From positions 57,586,720-57,650,719 of the forward strand of contig ML677334.1 of the NCBI GenBank assembly GCA_007922305.1: a stretch of DNA of 64,000 nt, written 5' to 3'. The position numbers and the translations under genes were made by a program. Shown here piece by piece: positions 11,488 to 24,100 of this stretch; positions within the stretch are counted from its first letter, which is position 1, and every line of letters begins with the position of its first letter. The notes below the pieces were generated by a model. It did not search any database. It was given only the letters and a program-made list of their open reading frames with translations, and was not told the origin of the DNA. The DNA comes from Dermatemys mawii (taxonomy: Eukaryota > Chordata > Testudines > Dermatemydidae).

Positions 11488-11809
11488 CTTTATAAGTGTA
11501 CTCTATGTGCCATTATCTGAATCATCGATGAAGATATTGAACAGAACCAGAACCAGAACTGATCCCTGCAAAACCCCACTCAATATGCTCTTTCATCATC
11601 ACTGTGAACTATTGATAACTACTTTCTGACAGTGGTTTTCCAACCAGTTATACATCCACCATATAGTAGCTCCATCTAGGTTGTATTTCTCTAGTGTGTT
11701 TATGAGAAGGTCATGTGAGACAGTATCAAAAGCTTTACTAAAGTCAAGATACACCATGTTTACCGCTTTCTCCCATCCACAAGACTGGTTACTCTGTCAA
11801 AGAAAACTG

Positions 11810-12109
11810 TCAGGTTGGTTTAACACGATTTGTTCTTGACAAATCCATGCTGTCACTTATCTTATTATCCTCTTGATGTTTATAAATTGATTGCTTAATT
11901 ATTTGCTCAATTATCTTTCTGAGTACAGAAGTTAAGTTGACTGGTCTATAATTCTCCGGGTCATCCTTATTTCCCTTTTTATATATTGGCACTACATTTG
12001 CCCTTTTCCAGTCATCTGGAATCTCTCTTATCTTCCATGACTTTTCAGAAATAATCTCTGATAGCTCAGATATCTCCTCAGTTAGCTCCTTGAGTATTCT
12101 AGGATACAT
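11810..12109 (-). pseudogene. CR1 ORF2 RT fingers region
   Basis: A 99-codon frame holds IPDDWKRANVVPIYKKG, NKDDPENYRPVNLTSVLRKI and EQIIKQSIYKH, the conserved RT motifs 1 and 2 of CR1 (NYRPVSLTSV in the family). It breaks off before motif A. Confidence 0.88.
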
Positions 12110-12625
12110 TTAATCAGGACCTGGTGACTACAAGACATCTAACTTGTCTAAGTAATTTTTAACTTATTCTTTTCCTATTTTAGCCTCTGCTCCTATCTCA
12201 TTTTCACTGACATTCACTATGTTTGATGTCCAATCACTACCAATCTTCTTGGTGAAAACCAAATCAAAGAAGTCATTAAGCACCTCTGCCACTTCCACAT
12301 TTTCTGTCATTATTTGCCTCCTCCCTCCTCATTGAGTAACAGGCCTATCCTGTCCTTGGTCTTCCCCTTGCTTCTAACGGATTTGTGGAATATTTTCTTG
12401 TTACCTTTTGTGTCTCTAGCTAGTTTGATCTCATTTTGTGCTTTGGTCTTTCTAATTTTGTCCCTACATACTTGTGTTATTTGTTTGTATTCATCCTTTG
12501 TAATTTGACCTAGTTTCTACTTTTTCGAAGAACTTTTTTTTTAATTTCTAGATCATGGAAATTAGATCTCCTGGTTAAGACATGGTGGTCTCTTGCCATA
12601 CTTCCTATCTTTCTTATGCAGTGGG

Positions 12626-13235
12626 CTAGTTTGCTCTTGTGCCCTTAATAATATCTTTGAAAAACTGCCAATTGTCTTCAATTGTTTTTCCCCTTAGACT
12701 TATTTCCCATGGGATCTTACCTATCTCCTCCCTGAGTTTGCTAAAGTCTGCCTTCTTGAAATGCACTGTCTTTATTTTGCTGTTCTCCCTCCTACCATTC
12801 CTTAGAATCATGAACTCTATCATTTCATTATTATGTTCATGCAAAATGCTTTCCACTTTCAAATTCTCAACCAGTTCCTCCCTATTTGTCAAAATGAAAT
12901 CTAGAACAGCCTCTTCCGTAGTAGCTTTCTCCACCTTCTGAAATAAAATATTGTCTCCAATATATTCTAATAACTTGATGGATAATCTGTGCCCTACTGT
13001 GTTATTTTCCAACAGATGCCTGAGTAGCTGAAGTCCCCCATCACCACCAAGTTCTGTACTTTGGATGATTTTGTTAGTTATTAAAAAAAAAGGCTCATCC
13101 ACCTCTTCTTCCTGGTTAGGTGGTCGGTAGTAGATCCCTTCCATGACATCACCTTGTTTTTTATCCCTTTTATCCTTACCCAGAGACTTTCAACAAGTCT
13201 GTCTCCTATTTCCATCTCAACCTCAGTCCAAGTGT
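12626..13235 (-). pseudogene. CR1 ORF2 endonuclease C-terminal half
   Basis: The frame 12626-13144 includes [13 protein letters not shown] (family CYRPPNQ), a [13 protein letters not shown] stretch where the family has GDFNhpdi, [20 protein letters not shown], and the end of the nuclease around [12 protein letters not shown] where GNSDHe is expected: the catalytic SDH is lost here. Above 13145, translation in a shifted frame gives [12 protein letters not shown], which places this next to the usual ESLWVrI segment. Confidence 0.85.
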
Positions 13236-13239
13236 ATGG

Positions 13240-15190
13240 AGGAGAAGCTAATGCTGTTCAGGGTAACAGTGACATACAGTGTAAATTGCACTTTTGGGAA
13301 GTTAATTAATGAAAACAACAAATATTGATAAATAATTGTTATTAATATAGTGATTCCAAAATGTTTTAAAAGCAGAAAGAAGAGTTTTAACTATCTTCAT
13401 CGTTGTGACCAGGGCTTGATGGAAGCATATCTGTACAGTGGGAGAGTGGCATGAGATACTCTGTTCAGGGCAATTCTCTGAACTGGAGCCATAGGCAGGA
13501 TGGAGAAATTTGTTGAAGAATACAGGGAAGCAGAAAGGAGATCAGAAGAACACCAATTCTTGGGGATGAGGAGAGGGATGAGGATAATCAATCTATATTG
13601 ATTATCTTCTTCATCTAGCTTTCACCCCAATTTTCCTATAAAATAAATCCATACATGTTGATTTAAGGTATGTACACTATATGTTTACCTCCTTGAGGCC
13701 CAGTTTTGTAATCAATCATTAAATGTCCCTAAAAATAACATTCAGCACTGCATGTTTTTTCCATTCATTTCTTTACAAAATGAGTTTCTCCCCCATCCTA
13801 CAAGACCGCATTTTGTACAGACAGCAGCCTCCTTGGCACAAAGTTTCATTCACAGCATGGAAATGGTATATCTTTTGCACTTACTTTTATTATTTGACAC
13901 TTTCAAACATGTAGGTGTGTATTTTTTTTCAGAAATATTTGTCTATCTATAAGACATCCATAGAAAAACACTAAAGTTTTCTTTTAAAAACAGAATCAGT
14001 CATGCTGAAAAATACATTCTTTGCCAAAATAAATACATTTGTGAGATAAAATTAAATTTTGGAAACAGTAGCTTATTCCTCATAAATTCCTCTAAACTCC
14101 TCTTTAGAGACATAGAGGGAAAGGATAAGTAATGTAACTATAAAGTGTGTAAAAAAGACATTTGATAAGTACACGAATATCTATCTTTTTCCATATGTAT
14201 TAATAAACAATAGAAAACAGTAAGTTAAAAAAATCAAATACTATACTGAATACATGTTACTTGGTAGTAAATGTATTCTGGGTTTTGCAGCACTAACATT
14301 TGTGAGAATTGAAAAATAAGGTTCTTTTTTGCAAAACTTTTGTGCGTGCTTGATTTACTGTGAAAGCTCATGGGCAGATCACAGAAATGTCAACAAAGCA
14401 TGGCTATTTATATAGCAAACGCATATGAAGGAGTGGCAGATAGGAAAAGAATAACACAAGCACATGAAATGGTGTGCCAGGATAGTGAGATATATGCACA
14501 CCACAGCTGCTTTATTTGGCAGGCGCTGGAAGCTAAGTCTGCAAAACATCAAAAAATGTTGCATGCTCTTTACTTTGGTCTGCTGTACACTTAACACATT
14601 TACTGGCATACCTATGTCTGCAACAAGTGGTGGGTTTGGTTTTTTTTTCATACTCCTAATAGATATAGCTATGCAAGCAAAAGCCCTTGTGTAGATACAG
14701 TTATACCAGACAAAAATGCCATTTTGTTAGTATAGCTTATTTAGTTCAGTGAGCTGGTAAAAACTATATCAGCAAAAGAGGTTGTTGTTGTTGTTCTTTG
14801 GCTGGTATAGGATGTCTCTCCACTAGGAGGGTTTACCAATATGTCTGCACCAGTAAAGTTTCAACAGCAAACCCTTTCCGGTGTACTCAAGACCTTGCAC
14901 TGTACACAACTCTGAAGTGCCTTATTACATGATCACTTTTTGTTTTGTTTTACACGAGTCTATAAAACAAAGAGAATAACTGTTATGAGCAAAAACATTC
15001 ATTTTTAAAAAAAATGCCGGATTAATTTCTTTTTAGTAAAAGTAGAGTACAAGCACTAACTAACTATAGCCAGGCATTATTGAATCTTATTCATCCAACT
15101 ACACGAAAATTTCTGACTCTTGATCATGAGTACTCATTTCTGTCCTGAGCAGAGGCTATTCTTTGTATACCCATAATGTGTATATAGCAC
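13240..15190. other. Mostly unassigned DNA with one possible MITE
   Basis: No gene is seen. Frames of 74-90 codons on both strands at 14370-14694 overlap each other and carry no domain. Short simple repeats include GTT at 14782-14796. Confidence 0.45.
14690..14897. repeat. Possible MITE: GTGTAGATACAGTTATACC element
   Basis: GTGTAGATACAGTTATACCA, then a TTAGTATAGCTTATTTAGTTC centre and a right half with GGTATAGGATGTCTCTCC..., recalls a turtle MITE with ends GTGTAGACAcAGTTATACCGgCAAAA and a mirrored right half. Poorly preserved; ends are approximate. Confidence 0.35.
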
Positions 15191-15194
15191 ATTT

Positions 15195-15378
15195 CTTCTC
15201 AGATCTTGAAGCATTTTACAAAGGATGGTAAATATCTATATCCTCATTTTACAGATAGAAGCACAGAGAAGTGAAGTGATTTTTCAACAACACAGAGGAG
15301 ATCAGGGGATCAGGAACCGAATCTGGTCACCTCGTTCCTAGTCTAGCCTTCTCCACTGGACCAACCTGTCTCTCTTAA
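15195..15378 (-). mobile_element. MIR SINE, reverse strand
   Basis: AAGCATTTTACAAAGGATGG, CCTCATTTTACAGATAGAAG, CACAGAGAAGTGAAGTGATT and the GAACCGAATCTGG ... CTCCACTGGACCAACC end follow antisense MIR core and tRNA-related head (family: CCTCATTTTACAGATGAGGAAACTGAGGCACAGAGAG). Confidence 0.75.
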
Positions 15379-15379
15379 A

Positions 15380-16550
15380 GTTGAGATTAGATAGAAACAA
15401 GTAAACTTATTTTCATTTATATCTCAAACAGCATGTGAACCTATTTCTAAAATGGGAGACGGAGGATAGGCTATATAACAGTTCTAGAGAGAAGCCCACC
15501 TGTAGGCTTTTCTGGGGATTTGCTTACATTACTGTGTTCTTAGTTATATAACCTGATTTCTTGGTTTGAACCATGGAGCCAGGCCTTGGAGGTCAGAAGA
15601 CCCACTCAATAACATTTTGAGCCAAAGAAGGATAGTAATATGGGCTTCCTGAAATGCTTGTGTGCATCAGAAAGTTTAAACTTTCCTGTTGTACGACTAA
15701 CAACCATCACTGCAGGTTTTTCTAATGGAATTCATGAATAATTTTGAATAGCGAAATTAGTAGGCAATTTATGACAAACCGGAATGCTTTTGTTGTGAAG
15801 CAGGGAGCACGGGATGTAGCAAGCAAAGGGTTCTACTTCTTTCTGGCTGCTTTGGGATGTCTTGAGCCCTAGGGACCTTAATAAGGAACAATCATTGCCT
15901 TTGTCAGTTTGCAGAAATTGTAAATGTTTCAACATGCACAGTAAGGGGAAGGGCTTGCAGCTTTTATGAGTAGTTAATGGTTAGCTACATTGAGAAAAAC
16001 ATTTGACGCCTCTCCGTAAATGTTAATTTTGTATCATGCATATTGGTCACTGATTACTTTCTTACCATCTCTAGTCCAAACCAGAGCTGGTCTCAAATTG
16101 CTCAAGACATTTGAAATATTCATTTCTCTTTTCATTAAAAAGAAATATAAACTATTTTTTATGAGTAAAGGAGTATTTCCAGAATAAAGATGCACCTGAA
16201 CCAATTTTTTGTTATATTGGACTAGTACAATACTTAGAAGGTTTATCCCATCTTGCTTCTAGAGTTTTGATGTCCTATTTTCTCATATTCATAATAGAAA
16301 TAGCCATTTAAAATAGATGTTACTAGTAGATCAAATTAAAATAAATAATTATTTTACAAACAATTTGGTGGAAAAATAATTTTTCCTTATTCTTTTGTGT
16401 TTCATTATAGTCATAATTTTGATTTGTGGACCCAGTGCTTCATCACAGTATAGTCTTGATCCTTCACGGGGAGGCCCCTGCTTCCTTATGGATCAAGTTG
16501 TAGCCTTGTGGCCTATATATTTATTTCATAAATATTCCAAATTCTTCATG
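15380..16550. other. Unassigned AT-rich stretch
   Basis: No gene, RNA or identifiable repeat is seen. Confidence 0.45.
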
Positions 16551-16554
16551 TAGA

Positions 16555-16760
16555 GCCATATTATAAAGCAGAACTGGACTGGGGCTCAGAAGACCAGAGT
16601 TCTACTCCCAACTCTGGGAGGGGACTGCTAGGGCAAGCCATGTTCCCTTTCTGTGCCTCATTTCTCCATCACACTGCTGCTTACCTCCTTTGTACAGTTC
16701 TTTGAGAGCTGCTGATGAAAAGCACTATGTAGAGGGAGGTATTATTATTTTAAATATCTA
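16555..16760 (+). mobile_element. MIR SINE, forward strand
   Basis: GGCTCAGAAGACCAGAGTTC, GGCAAGCCATGTTCCCTTTC, TGTGCCTCATTTCTCCATC, TTCTTTGAGAGCTGCTGATG and AAAAGCACTATGTAGAGG give the head, core and LINE-like tail of MIR in order, ending in ATTATTATT. Confidence 0.75.
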
Positions 16761-16763
16761 TAC

Positions 16764-16846
16764 ATTAAGGGTACAATTTTCAAAAGTGCCAGTGTGATTC
16801 AGCTGCATAATTACTTCAGCCTTCTTTTGAAAATTGTACCCTTAAT
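16764..16846. repeat. Hairpin element with perfect 23-bp arms
   Basis: ATTAAGGGTACAATTTTCAA plus AAG (16764-16786) is the exact reverse complement of 16824-16846, with a 37-base loop. It abuts the MIR tail. The ends resemble the GGGCCTGATTTTCA hairpin elements but the arms are unusually intact. Confidence 0.85.
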
Positions 16847-17099
16847 ACATACAGCATTACTGTACTGCATTTACTGAATGAGAAATTATGGTATACAAAA
16901 TCAAGCAGTAAGTAGTCACTGCAATTAAGTGTTAAATAATTATACTGTACCTGAGAAATAATTGTATATACTAGGAGTAGCTTAGATTTGAAAACTAATG
17001 TGTACATATCATGTACTATATTATTCAGCAGTAATTTGAGGTATCTCAAGTTGGGCACCCTAAAACAGAGGCACCCGAAATTAATACGTGCTTTAAAAA

Positions 17100-17225
17100 A
17101 AACTGACCAGAGTGTCTTGTCCAAAGTCATGCTGTGAGTCAGTGCCCGAGCTGGGAGGAAATCCAGGGATTTCCTACCTTGTGTTCCTTTGCTTTAATCG
17201 CAAGACCATTCCTCAACTATCTCTG
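17100..17225 (-). mobile_element. MIR SINE fragment, reverse strand
   Basis: CTTGTCCAAAGTCATGCTGT, GAGTCAGTGCCCGAGCTGG and GGAAATCCAGGGATTTCCTACC correspond to antisense MIR (CTTGCCCAAGGTCACACAG, GTGGCAGAGCTGGGA). Head-side part only. Confidence 0.6.
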
Positions 17226-17364
17226 GTTGTGGATGATAGACCTGGCGACCCTCCTAACTCAGTCACTTGAGAAGATGAGCAGTGGAGGGTGATTGCGACT
17301 GGGAAGAGAAAGCAAAGAATTATTCGTTTCCTTATGGTAAGGATAGTACTATAGGGGATAGTTT

Positions 17365-17535
17365 GACACTTTTGGCCTTGATCTTGATGTGCCCTAATTC
17401 CTACATCTGTAAAACAGGAATAAAAATATTTACCTCTCTCAGACTATGCTGTGAGGTTTGTTCACTTAAAAACATACAGGTAAAGTGCTTGGAGATCTTT
17501 GGATAAAAAGTGCTACAGACTTGCAAAGTATTTTT
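17365..17535 (+). mobile_element. MIR SINE fragment, forward strand
   Basis: CTACATCTGTAAAACAGGAA, TTACCTCTCTCAGACTATG, GTAAAGTGCTTGGAGATC and TTTGGATAAAAAGTGCTAC match the MIR core and 3' tail. The head is missing. Confidence 0.72.
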
Positions 17536-17972
17536 CTTGTATATACTAGGCAAGGTATGTGCTTATTTTGAAACAAAAAACTAATCCTAGCCCTTCGGCT
17601 TCATTCTTCTCTCCTCTCCTTGTATTCCCCACTCACACTTGAGCCACAGAAGATCTGCAGTAATTTCCCTTCCCTGTCTGGCCCTGAAACGGATGAGGAG
17701 AATGGGATTGGAACCGGGAATAGGGAGTTTCTGGGGGAGTTCCAAGGTCATTTACCTAAATCCTCTGCCTCTATGACTTTTTTTGGGAGGGGTTGAAGGC
17801 TGCCCTTTGTAGACTGAGATGATCAGCTTTTAGAAAATGCCAGCCTGGTGGCTAATCTTGGTTTCCTGCTTTTGGGAACCAGCAACAAATTTGGGGTTGT
17901 TTAAAAATGTGTTTATGTTAATCAAGTGTAACTGCAGCAGCTAGATAGTATTTTGAAGTCTAAAAACACTGT

Positions 17973-18823
17973 GGCTTGCCACTCCTGACTGCATGGGGAC
18001 AGTTAGGTGCCTTAAAAAGGAACTCACTGAAGCCAACATGCTAGGCAGGAAGCCATATAAAGCTAGCCAGCAGGAAATTCTGAGTGGCAGGGGGCGGGGG
18101 TAAGCCATGCTTCTCCAAGGGAGTTTGGCACCTATGTGTGCTCAGGATTCACAATTTTGAGCCTTCTCAGGGATTTGGGCACCTAACTCAGTCAGCGGTC
18201 TTCACCAAAAACACACAAGAGGTGCTACCACCATCCCCCTTGCTTCCCAATACTTAGAGCACTCACCTGAGATGTAGGAAACCACAGTTCAAATCTCCAC
18301 CCTGCCAGATTCAGAGCAGGAACCTGAAACCAAATTTCCCTAACCACTGGGTTAGAATCATTTCCATTCTGGCCTAATGACTATTTAAGTATTTCATGCA
18401 AAGTGGAATAATTTCAAGAGGAGTTTGAGAAAGATATCCCACACCCAGAATGCCCTCTGATAGCTCATCAGGGTGCTCATCAGGGAGGTAGAAGATCTGC
18501 ATATCATGGGGGCACCACCTCCTGACTGCAATGCCTGTCTTTTGTTGGGGTTAGGCCTACCAGATCAGAACCCATAGGTGAGATATGTAGGGGAATGCCT
18601 AATTTTTGAATCCCATTGGGGTTCAGGCATGAGTTAGGTGTCAGGATTTAGAGGGCTTTGCACATGCCCAGCAGCAGAAATATAGGCACAGAGGAAATAT
18701 AGATGCCTACTGTGTTAGGCAACAACTGAGTGAGATTTTGTGAATGCCAGTGGTACCTAAACACTGGATTTAGATGCTGAAAGAGGCGGGTAGGTAGCTA
18801 AATCTTGCTTGTGGATCTAGCCC
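17973..18823. repeat. 850-bp turtle repeat, probable DNA element
   Basis: It runs from GGCTTGCCACTCCTGACTGC to CTTGTGGATCTAGCCC. Internal marks are GCACTCACCTGAGATGTAGG followed by GTTCAAATCTCCACCCTGCC, CTAACCACTGGGTTAGAATC, CTGACTGCAATGCCTGTC and GGATTTAGAGGGCTTTGCAC. I recognise the order from turtle sequences. The GTTCAAATC region looks like a tRNA B box but the element is far longer than a SINE. Terminal inverted repeats are too worn to prove; no transposase frame is visible. Confidence 0.5.
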
Positions 18824-18829
18824 TTAATA

Positions 18830-21030
18830 ATAATTTTCTCCAGTTTTTATGAGTTTCATCTTCTACACACGGTGTCAGCTTTTGAGTGGGGAGAGTGGGA
18901 CGAGGCCTGTGGACTCCTCTGTGTGACCCACAAACATTGTGCATAGAGCAGAAAATCAGTTATATTCATCTTTCAGCTAAATATAAATAAAGACGCTGTG
19001 ATAGCACAAACCATTCTTTCCTTCTGGCAACTGACTAAATCTTGACTAACAGCTACACCCGATAATAAAGATGCCAGAATGACACAGCAGAGGATAACCA
19101 GCTTCTGTTTCGTTCTACTTTGGTGTTTATTAACCCTCTTGCTGCATGTACAAATATTTGGTGTGTGTATTGCATCGCTGTATTTTGTGCATGCATGCAT
19201 TTTTGCACGTATCTTTAAGATTCAGGACTGGACTGTGGCTCATCCTATGCACCAACACAAGGGAGTAAAGAAACATGAAGCACCTTGTTACCCCCTTCAC
19301 AGTACTCCTACTACTGCTCTGAGCTAGGGTGGGGAAGCAGGCTCCATACAGCTGCAGGGTGGGAAAGGGCCAGGCAGAATATGCTAGTCTGGGCATAGAC
19401 CCAGGGACTACTTCCCTGGGTAGCAGTACAGAAACTGGGAGGGAGATTGGAATTTGTGAGTCTGGTTTCAGAATCATAATCTCCTTCCTACGCTGCTCCT
19501 GGGGCAGTATAAAAATGCTTCTTTCTTTGGGCTCAAAGCAAAGCCACAACTGAGCCCTCAGTTACCAAATCAATATATTACCTGTAAATAACAGTCCGTC
19601 ATCTTTTAGATGCATTTTAATAGGGATTTTTATATGTTTTATTTTGCTCACTCTAGTGAGAACAAAGTGCTATGGGTACGCCAGTATGAAACCATAAGCT
19701 CAAAATTTTCCTTTCCGAGTGCAGACTTCTTTGACCTCGCTTTTACAAATAAAAGGACATAGCACATTAAATGAAAAAACAATCTCGCATGCAGTTTGCC
19801 TACTGGGGAGAATAACAGAGAAGGAACCACACATTAGCTAACCTTGTCATGCTGCTCAAAGCAATTTTGGAAAGCTGTCAGATATCACAGCAATGGGCGC
19901 AATATAAGATTTTGAATTGAACAGAATCAGGTTAGAGAAATGATCGAACAGCTGGAATGTCAAAGGCACATCAACCCTAAATTAATTTCATTTTCTTGAA
20001 AATGTATGTTAGAAGTGCAGATTATTTTTAAGTGCAGTGAAAAGGAGGCGTAATGTCAGGTTTTGTACCAAGGACGCCACTCCCTGATTTATCATACCAT
20101 GTCCAAAATAAACTTGAGAACTACTAATCAGAAGGTCTCTATTATACACAAATTGTTAGCCTTAGCTTGCACAGTGCCTTAGGGGTTCAGCAGTACATAT
20201 AATGGAAATACGAATTCCTTTGTCATTTAGCCAAGGAAGGAATTATCTTTGTAGTTCATGATTAGTTTAATAGCCAATTAAAATAGGGAGTATCAACTGC
20301 AGTAAGTCATGAAAAGTTAACTTGCTTGGTTCTTATTTACCATCTTCCACTTTTTAACTATTTGCTAAATTACTGAAAAATGCCAGTTGCTAAAAATACT
20401 TATTCTTTTAGAGTATTTATAGCACACAAGTTCTTCATTTACAGTACCTCCTCCCCCGCTCAAAGTATGTAGCGTTGGAATAAAGCTAAATGTATCTAGC
20501 CATGAGAAAGCAAAAAATCAAATTGTAATCTGTGGTATTACAACAGTTTAAAAATGCCTCTCATTCTGAGCCTGTCTGTCTCTCCTTTTTATGCCACCTG
20601 CATATATCTGACCCAGGAGAGCCCTGTAAAATCATATGCACTCCTTGTGCCTCTACCAGTTGGCATCAAGAAGTCCCTGGATCACATAAAAACATGTTAG
20701 ATCACATAATAAATATGAGAGACACAAGGTGGTTCAATAAAAGATACTACCTCATCCACCTCATCTCACTCATAATAAATCATAGACTTCCCACCTATTA
20801 AGAATAAAGTTGATTGTTAATAATTACAAGAAATTCATATTCTACCATAACACAATAACCTTAATTCTGATCAATAGATTTTTAAAAATAGACTTTTTCG
20901 ATATCTCTATTGTTCTTTTAAGAGATATTGTAGTGTTAATATCTTTAACAATCAATCAAACATTTATCAATTGATTAATATCTTTATCAGTCTATTTTTT
21001 CTAGTGCGCTTATAGTTGCTTTTCTTGGAA
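18830..21030. other. Unassigned stretch, largely repeat-poor
   Basis: No gene or clear mobile element is seen. The overlapping 82- and 139-codon frames at 19079-19549 carry no known domain. A short terminal-inverted pair AAAAATAGACT (20884-20894) and AGTCTATTTTT (20989-20999) brackets 116 AT-rich bases. Confidence 0.45.
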
Positions 21031-21034
21031 TGTT

Positions 21035-21127
21035 ACATATGTAGTCAGAAGCAGGATGCTGGACTGTATGAACCCTCTGATCTGATATGGTTTGACAGCT
21101 CCCAAGTTCCTATTTTTATGATCCTAG
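21035..21127 (+). mobile_element. CR1 LINE 3' tail fragment
   Basis: AGGATGCTGGACTGTATGAA, TCTGATCTGATATGGTTTGA and AGTTCCTATTTTTATGATCC follow the end of turtle CR1 (GGATACTGGGCTAGATGGACC, TCTGACCCAGTATGG, TTCTTATGTTCTTATG), as seen intact at 63226-63296. Confidence 0.65.
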
Positions 21128-21129
21128 GT

Positions 21130-24100
21130 AACCACACAGTTGTTGCTTTACAACATTTTTTTTTAAAGAAATGTTTTGATTTAAGTCTTTTCCAAGGCAG
21201 TTTTGATGGTATTGATGTTTCTATGATTTACATCTTTCTGGAGGCAAATGAAGAAATAGTTCTTATATTTTACATAAAATACATGGGATGATCTGTTTAT
21301 CAGATGATTACACCAAAGATAGGAATGGAGTTGACCAAACTAATTATAGCTGGAAATCAATATCCATATCCCTGCATGTTGCATAAGCCAGTGTCAAGAT
21401 CTATGTAAGCAATCTATTGGTATTTTAAAGCACTATCAACATTGTGCATTGATTCAAAATACAACCCTAAGGTGATGAAGTATTAAAAGTGACTCCTTTT
21501 GCTTTGAATTTTGTGATGCAATGTGATTTCACTGAGCTGAAAGAGGGGGACAAAGACATATTAGATATTTCACAAAATATTTATAAAAGGAGGGCACCCG
21601 AAATCTAGTAATACAATTTTTCATACTATACAAAACATTAATCTCTGACTCTACAAGTCTAGGAAAACACTGATGTATGGACAGAAGGGGACCATTATGT
21701 TCAATTTATCTTCTGGCATAACACAGGCTGCTAAAAATCAGGATGGAATTGAGGCGAGGGAAAAGCAAGACTGTAATTAGGATGACCTGAATCAGTATCA
21801 TTTTATTTATTAAATAGTTTTTTCATGATATTCCCTAACAAATATTAATGAAATAGATGTAGCTTTCTCAGTAGTTTCACAAATCTTTAAGAAATTGATA
21901 TTTAAATAGCAGCTGGAACTCGCTCTCCCCAAAAGTCAGGGTCCTATGCAGCTACTTACATCAGCTACTTTTTTCATATTCTTAAGAGCTGCCACTTGCC
22001 AAAGAAATTAAGTGGGTGAAATATTAGGACAAGAATAATTGTTTGCCTGACCTAGAAAGCAAGCATGTCTGGAGTAGCCTGTGTTTGTAGCATAGCATCC
22101 TTCCCTGTGACCCAGACAACTTGATTCTGTGGGATAATATTTTTTTATGAGTGGATATTTCATGAGAGACTTGTAATCTAATGGCCTGAGCACAGGATTA
22201 AATTCCATGAGCCCTGGTCATGACTATAGTTCATATACTGCTTGAAGACTACAGACTTGACAAAATCTAGAATTTTTCTACACCATGAAGACTTTTCAAT
22301 AGACAAATGTAGGAAGATCAGCAGAGAAAAAATGAAAATAAGTGAACCAAGGCAGAACAGAACAGAAACAATAACCACAGTTTTTCTACTGCCAGGAAAA
22401 AGAATCAATGCTCGAATGCTCATTGTTACCTTATTGCTAAGAAATAAGATTATCACTCCCAATCACTTGCTCACACAAAAGAGTAAATGAGATTCAAAAG
22501 AGTCCAAATGTCCTCCATGAAAATATTGAAATTGGGAAAAAAACAAAGCCAGAAGCTACCAGCTGACCTTCGTGCAGAGTAGGGGTGGACTTGGGAGGGG
22601 TAGTGAATAAATCCAAGGTACCTGCAGCATAAATTGGAGGAGTTCAGATCTAATGTGCTGCTCGGGACCCAAGAGTTTGTGTCTGTGAGACTATCAATAT
22701 GATTATTTCATTTTTTTAATCCTCTGTGTGATAGTTGTGGCAATGATAGATGTTTCCCCTCTATGTGTTTAAAAAGAAATGAGATAAGATGAAGCATTCA
22801 TGAATGTAGCTAAAGAGTTATTGCCAAGCATAAAGGCATCATTTTTCTTTAATAAACAACTTTGTAGGAATTTTCTATTCAAAAGTGTTGTGGCTGATTA
22901 ATGTATTTTTGAAGTAATCATATTTTTCTTGCAGTAAGGAATATAATTGTTCATATATTTTGGCTTGATACCCCAAAAATATGTTGCTGAATAGGCTTGT
23001 TCTTTAAAAAGGTGACTATATCAATATACTCTGTTGCAGTGCCCCAGACATGCAGGAAAAAAGATAAGGGATGTAGCTGAATTAGGTCACAACCTTGTTA
23101 ACTCACCTGGGAACTATTTGACATCGCTGGTGATGCATCACCCTTAATCATTCCCACATATTTTAGGGGATGCTATCAGTGCTCTCTCCTACTCCAAATC
23201 TGGTCCAATATGAGGACCTAGTATGAGGTTAAGAGACTGGGGAAATAGAGTTGTTTCCTTGTTGTACCAGACAGTAGGAGCCCTAATTCCATTCTCCAAC
23301 TTTCTAAGTGCTCTTCCACTTCCAACTCCAGTTTATCAAAGAATCAGACTCCCTATGGAACAACTAGTACCTGAACTGGATACCTGCCGTCAGGAAGCAC
23401 CAGCAATTAGCTTGGCTGCCCAGCCTCCTCTCTACTCTCAACCCAATCAAGGATCCCAGATAGTTAACAATTCCCTCCCTAACATAGGCCAAAAATATGT
23501 TTGTTCCCCAGATGGAAAAGTGTAACTGTATGGCTCAAGTACCCATTATGATTTTTTTTGATGGGTAATTATTGACCCTTCACATTGATGTACAGATTTA
23601 TCCACTTCTTGATTCATGTACCATCTGGCCTTCTCAACCCATGGAGGACACTAGCACCAGTGTCTGATGCCCCTCTGGCTACCAATGAAAGTAGGAGGGC
23701 CCTTGGCTCTCCTTCCATACCAACTCAGAATCCCCTTTCCACTGAGGCCCAGCTGTGAACCTGCAGGCGATGTAACCACTTGCCTATGTGCCCAGTGCAT
23801 AATCCTGAGTCCACAAAGCCACACGCCTGACCTGTGCATTTGATCCTGAAACTAGATATATAGTAAAATTAGCCTTTCACATTATTGGACTCTGATTCTC
23901 AGCCAGAGGCCTCATGGACATCCCATATACATTTGACAGCTTATGCACAATTGTCTGTACCGCTGATACCTCCCCAAGTTGAGCTGCCCCAATCTTGAAA
24001 GAGTGGGACCTGAATTACGTGACATTGTAAGACTCTTTTTTTAAAAGCTCCCACAAACTGGTATTTTGTGAGGTGCTTTCTGTCACCATGAAGATAGAAA

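Larger units (their letters stand above)
10588..13235 (-). mobile_element. CR1 LINE, about 2.6 kb, 5'-truncated, reverse strand
   Basis: This is the longest LINE in the window. Its 3' end is at 10588, with the CR1 hallmark ATCATAGAATCATAGGACTGG in antisense. Coding fragments follow in the right order on the reverse strand: endonuclease C-terminus (about 13230-12626), RT fingers (12109-11810), RT palm (11487-11167) and RT thumb/C-terminal region (11076-10669). The start of the endonuclease and ORF1 are absent, as usual for target-primed retrotransposition that stops early. The frames are broken by several stops and shifts, so it is inactive. The upper boundary is uncertain, between 13145 and about 13240. 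Confidence 0.9.

Noticed and set aside
18240..18310. Possible tRNA gene
   Set aside because: Only a B-box-like GTTCAAATC is clear; acceptor and anticodon stems do not form, and the patch lies inside an 850-bp repeat.
19079..19553. 139-codon reverse frame and overlapping forward frames
   Set aside because: Both strands are open over the same DNA, no domain or splice context is seen, and no similarity is recognised.
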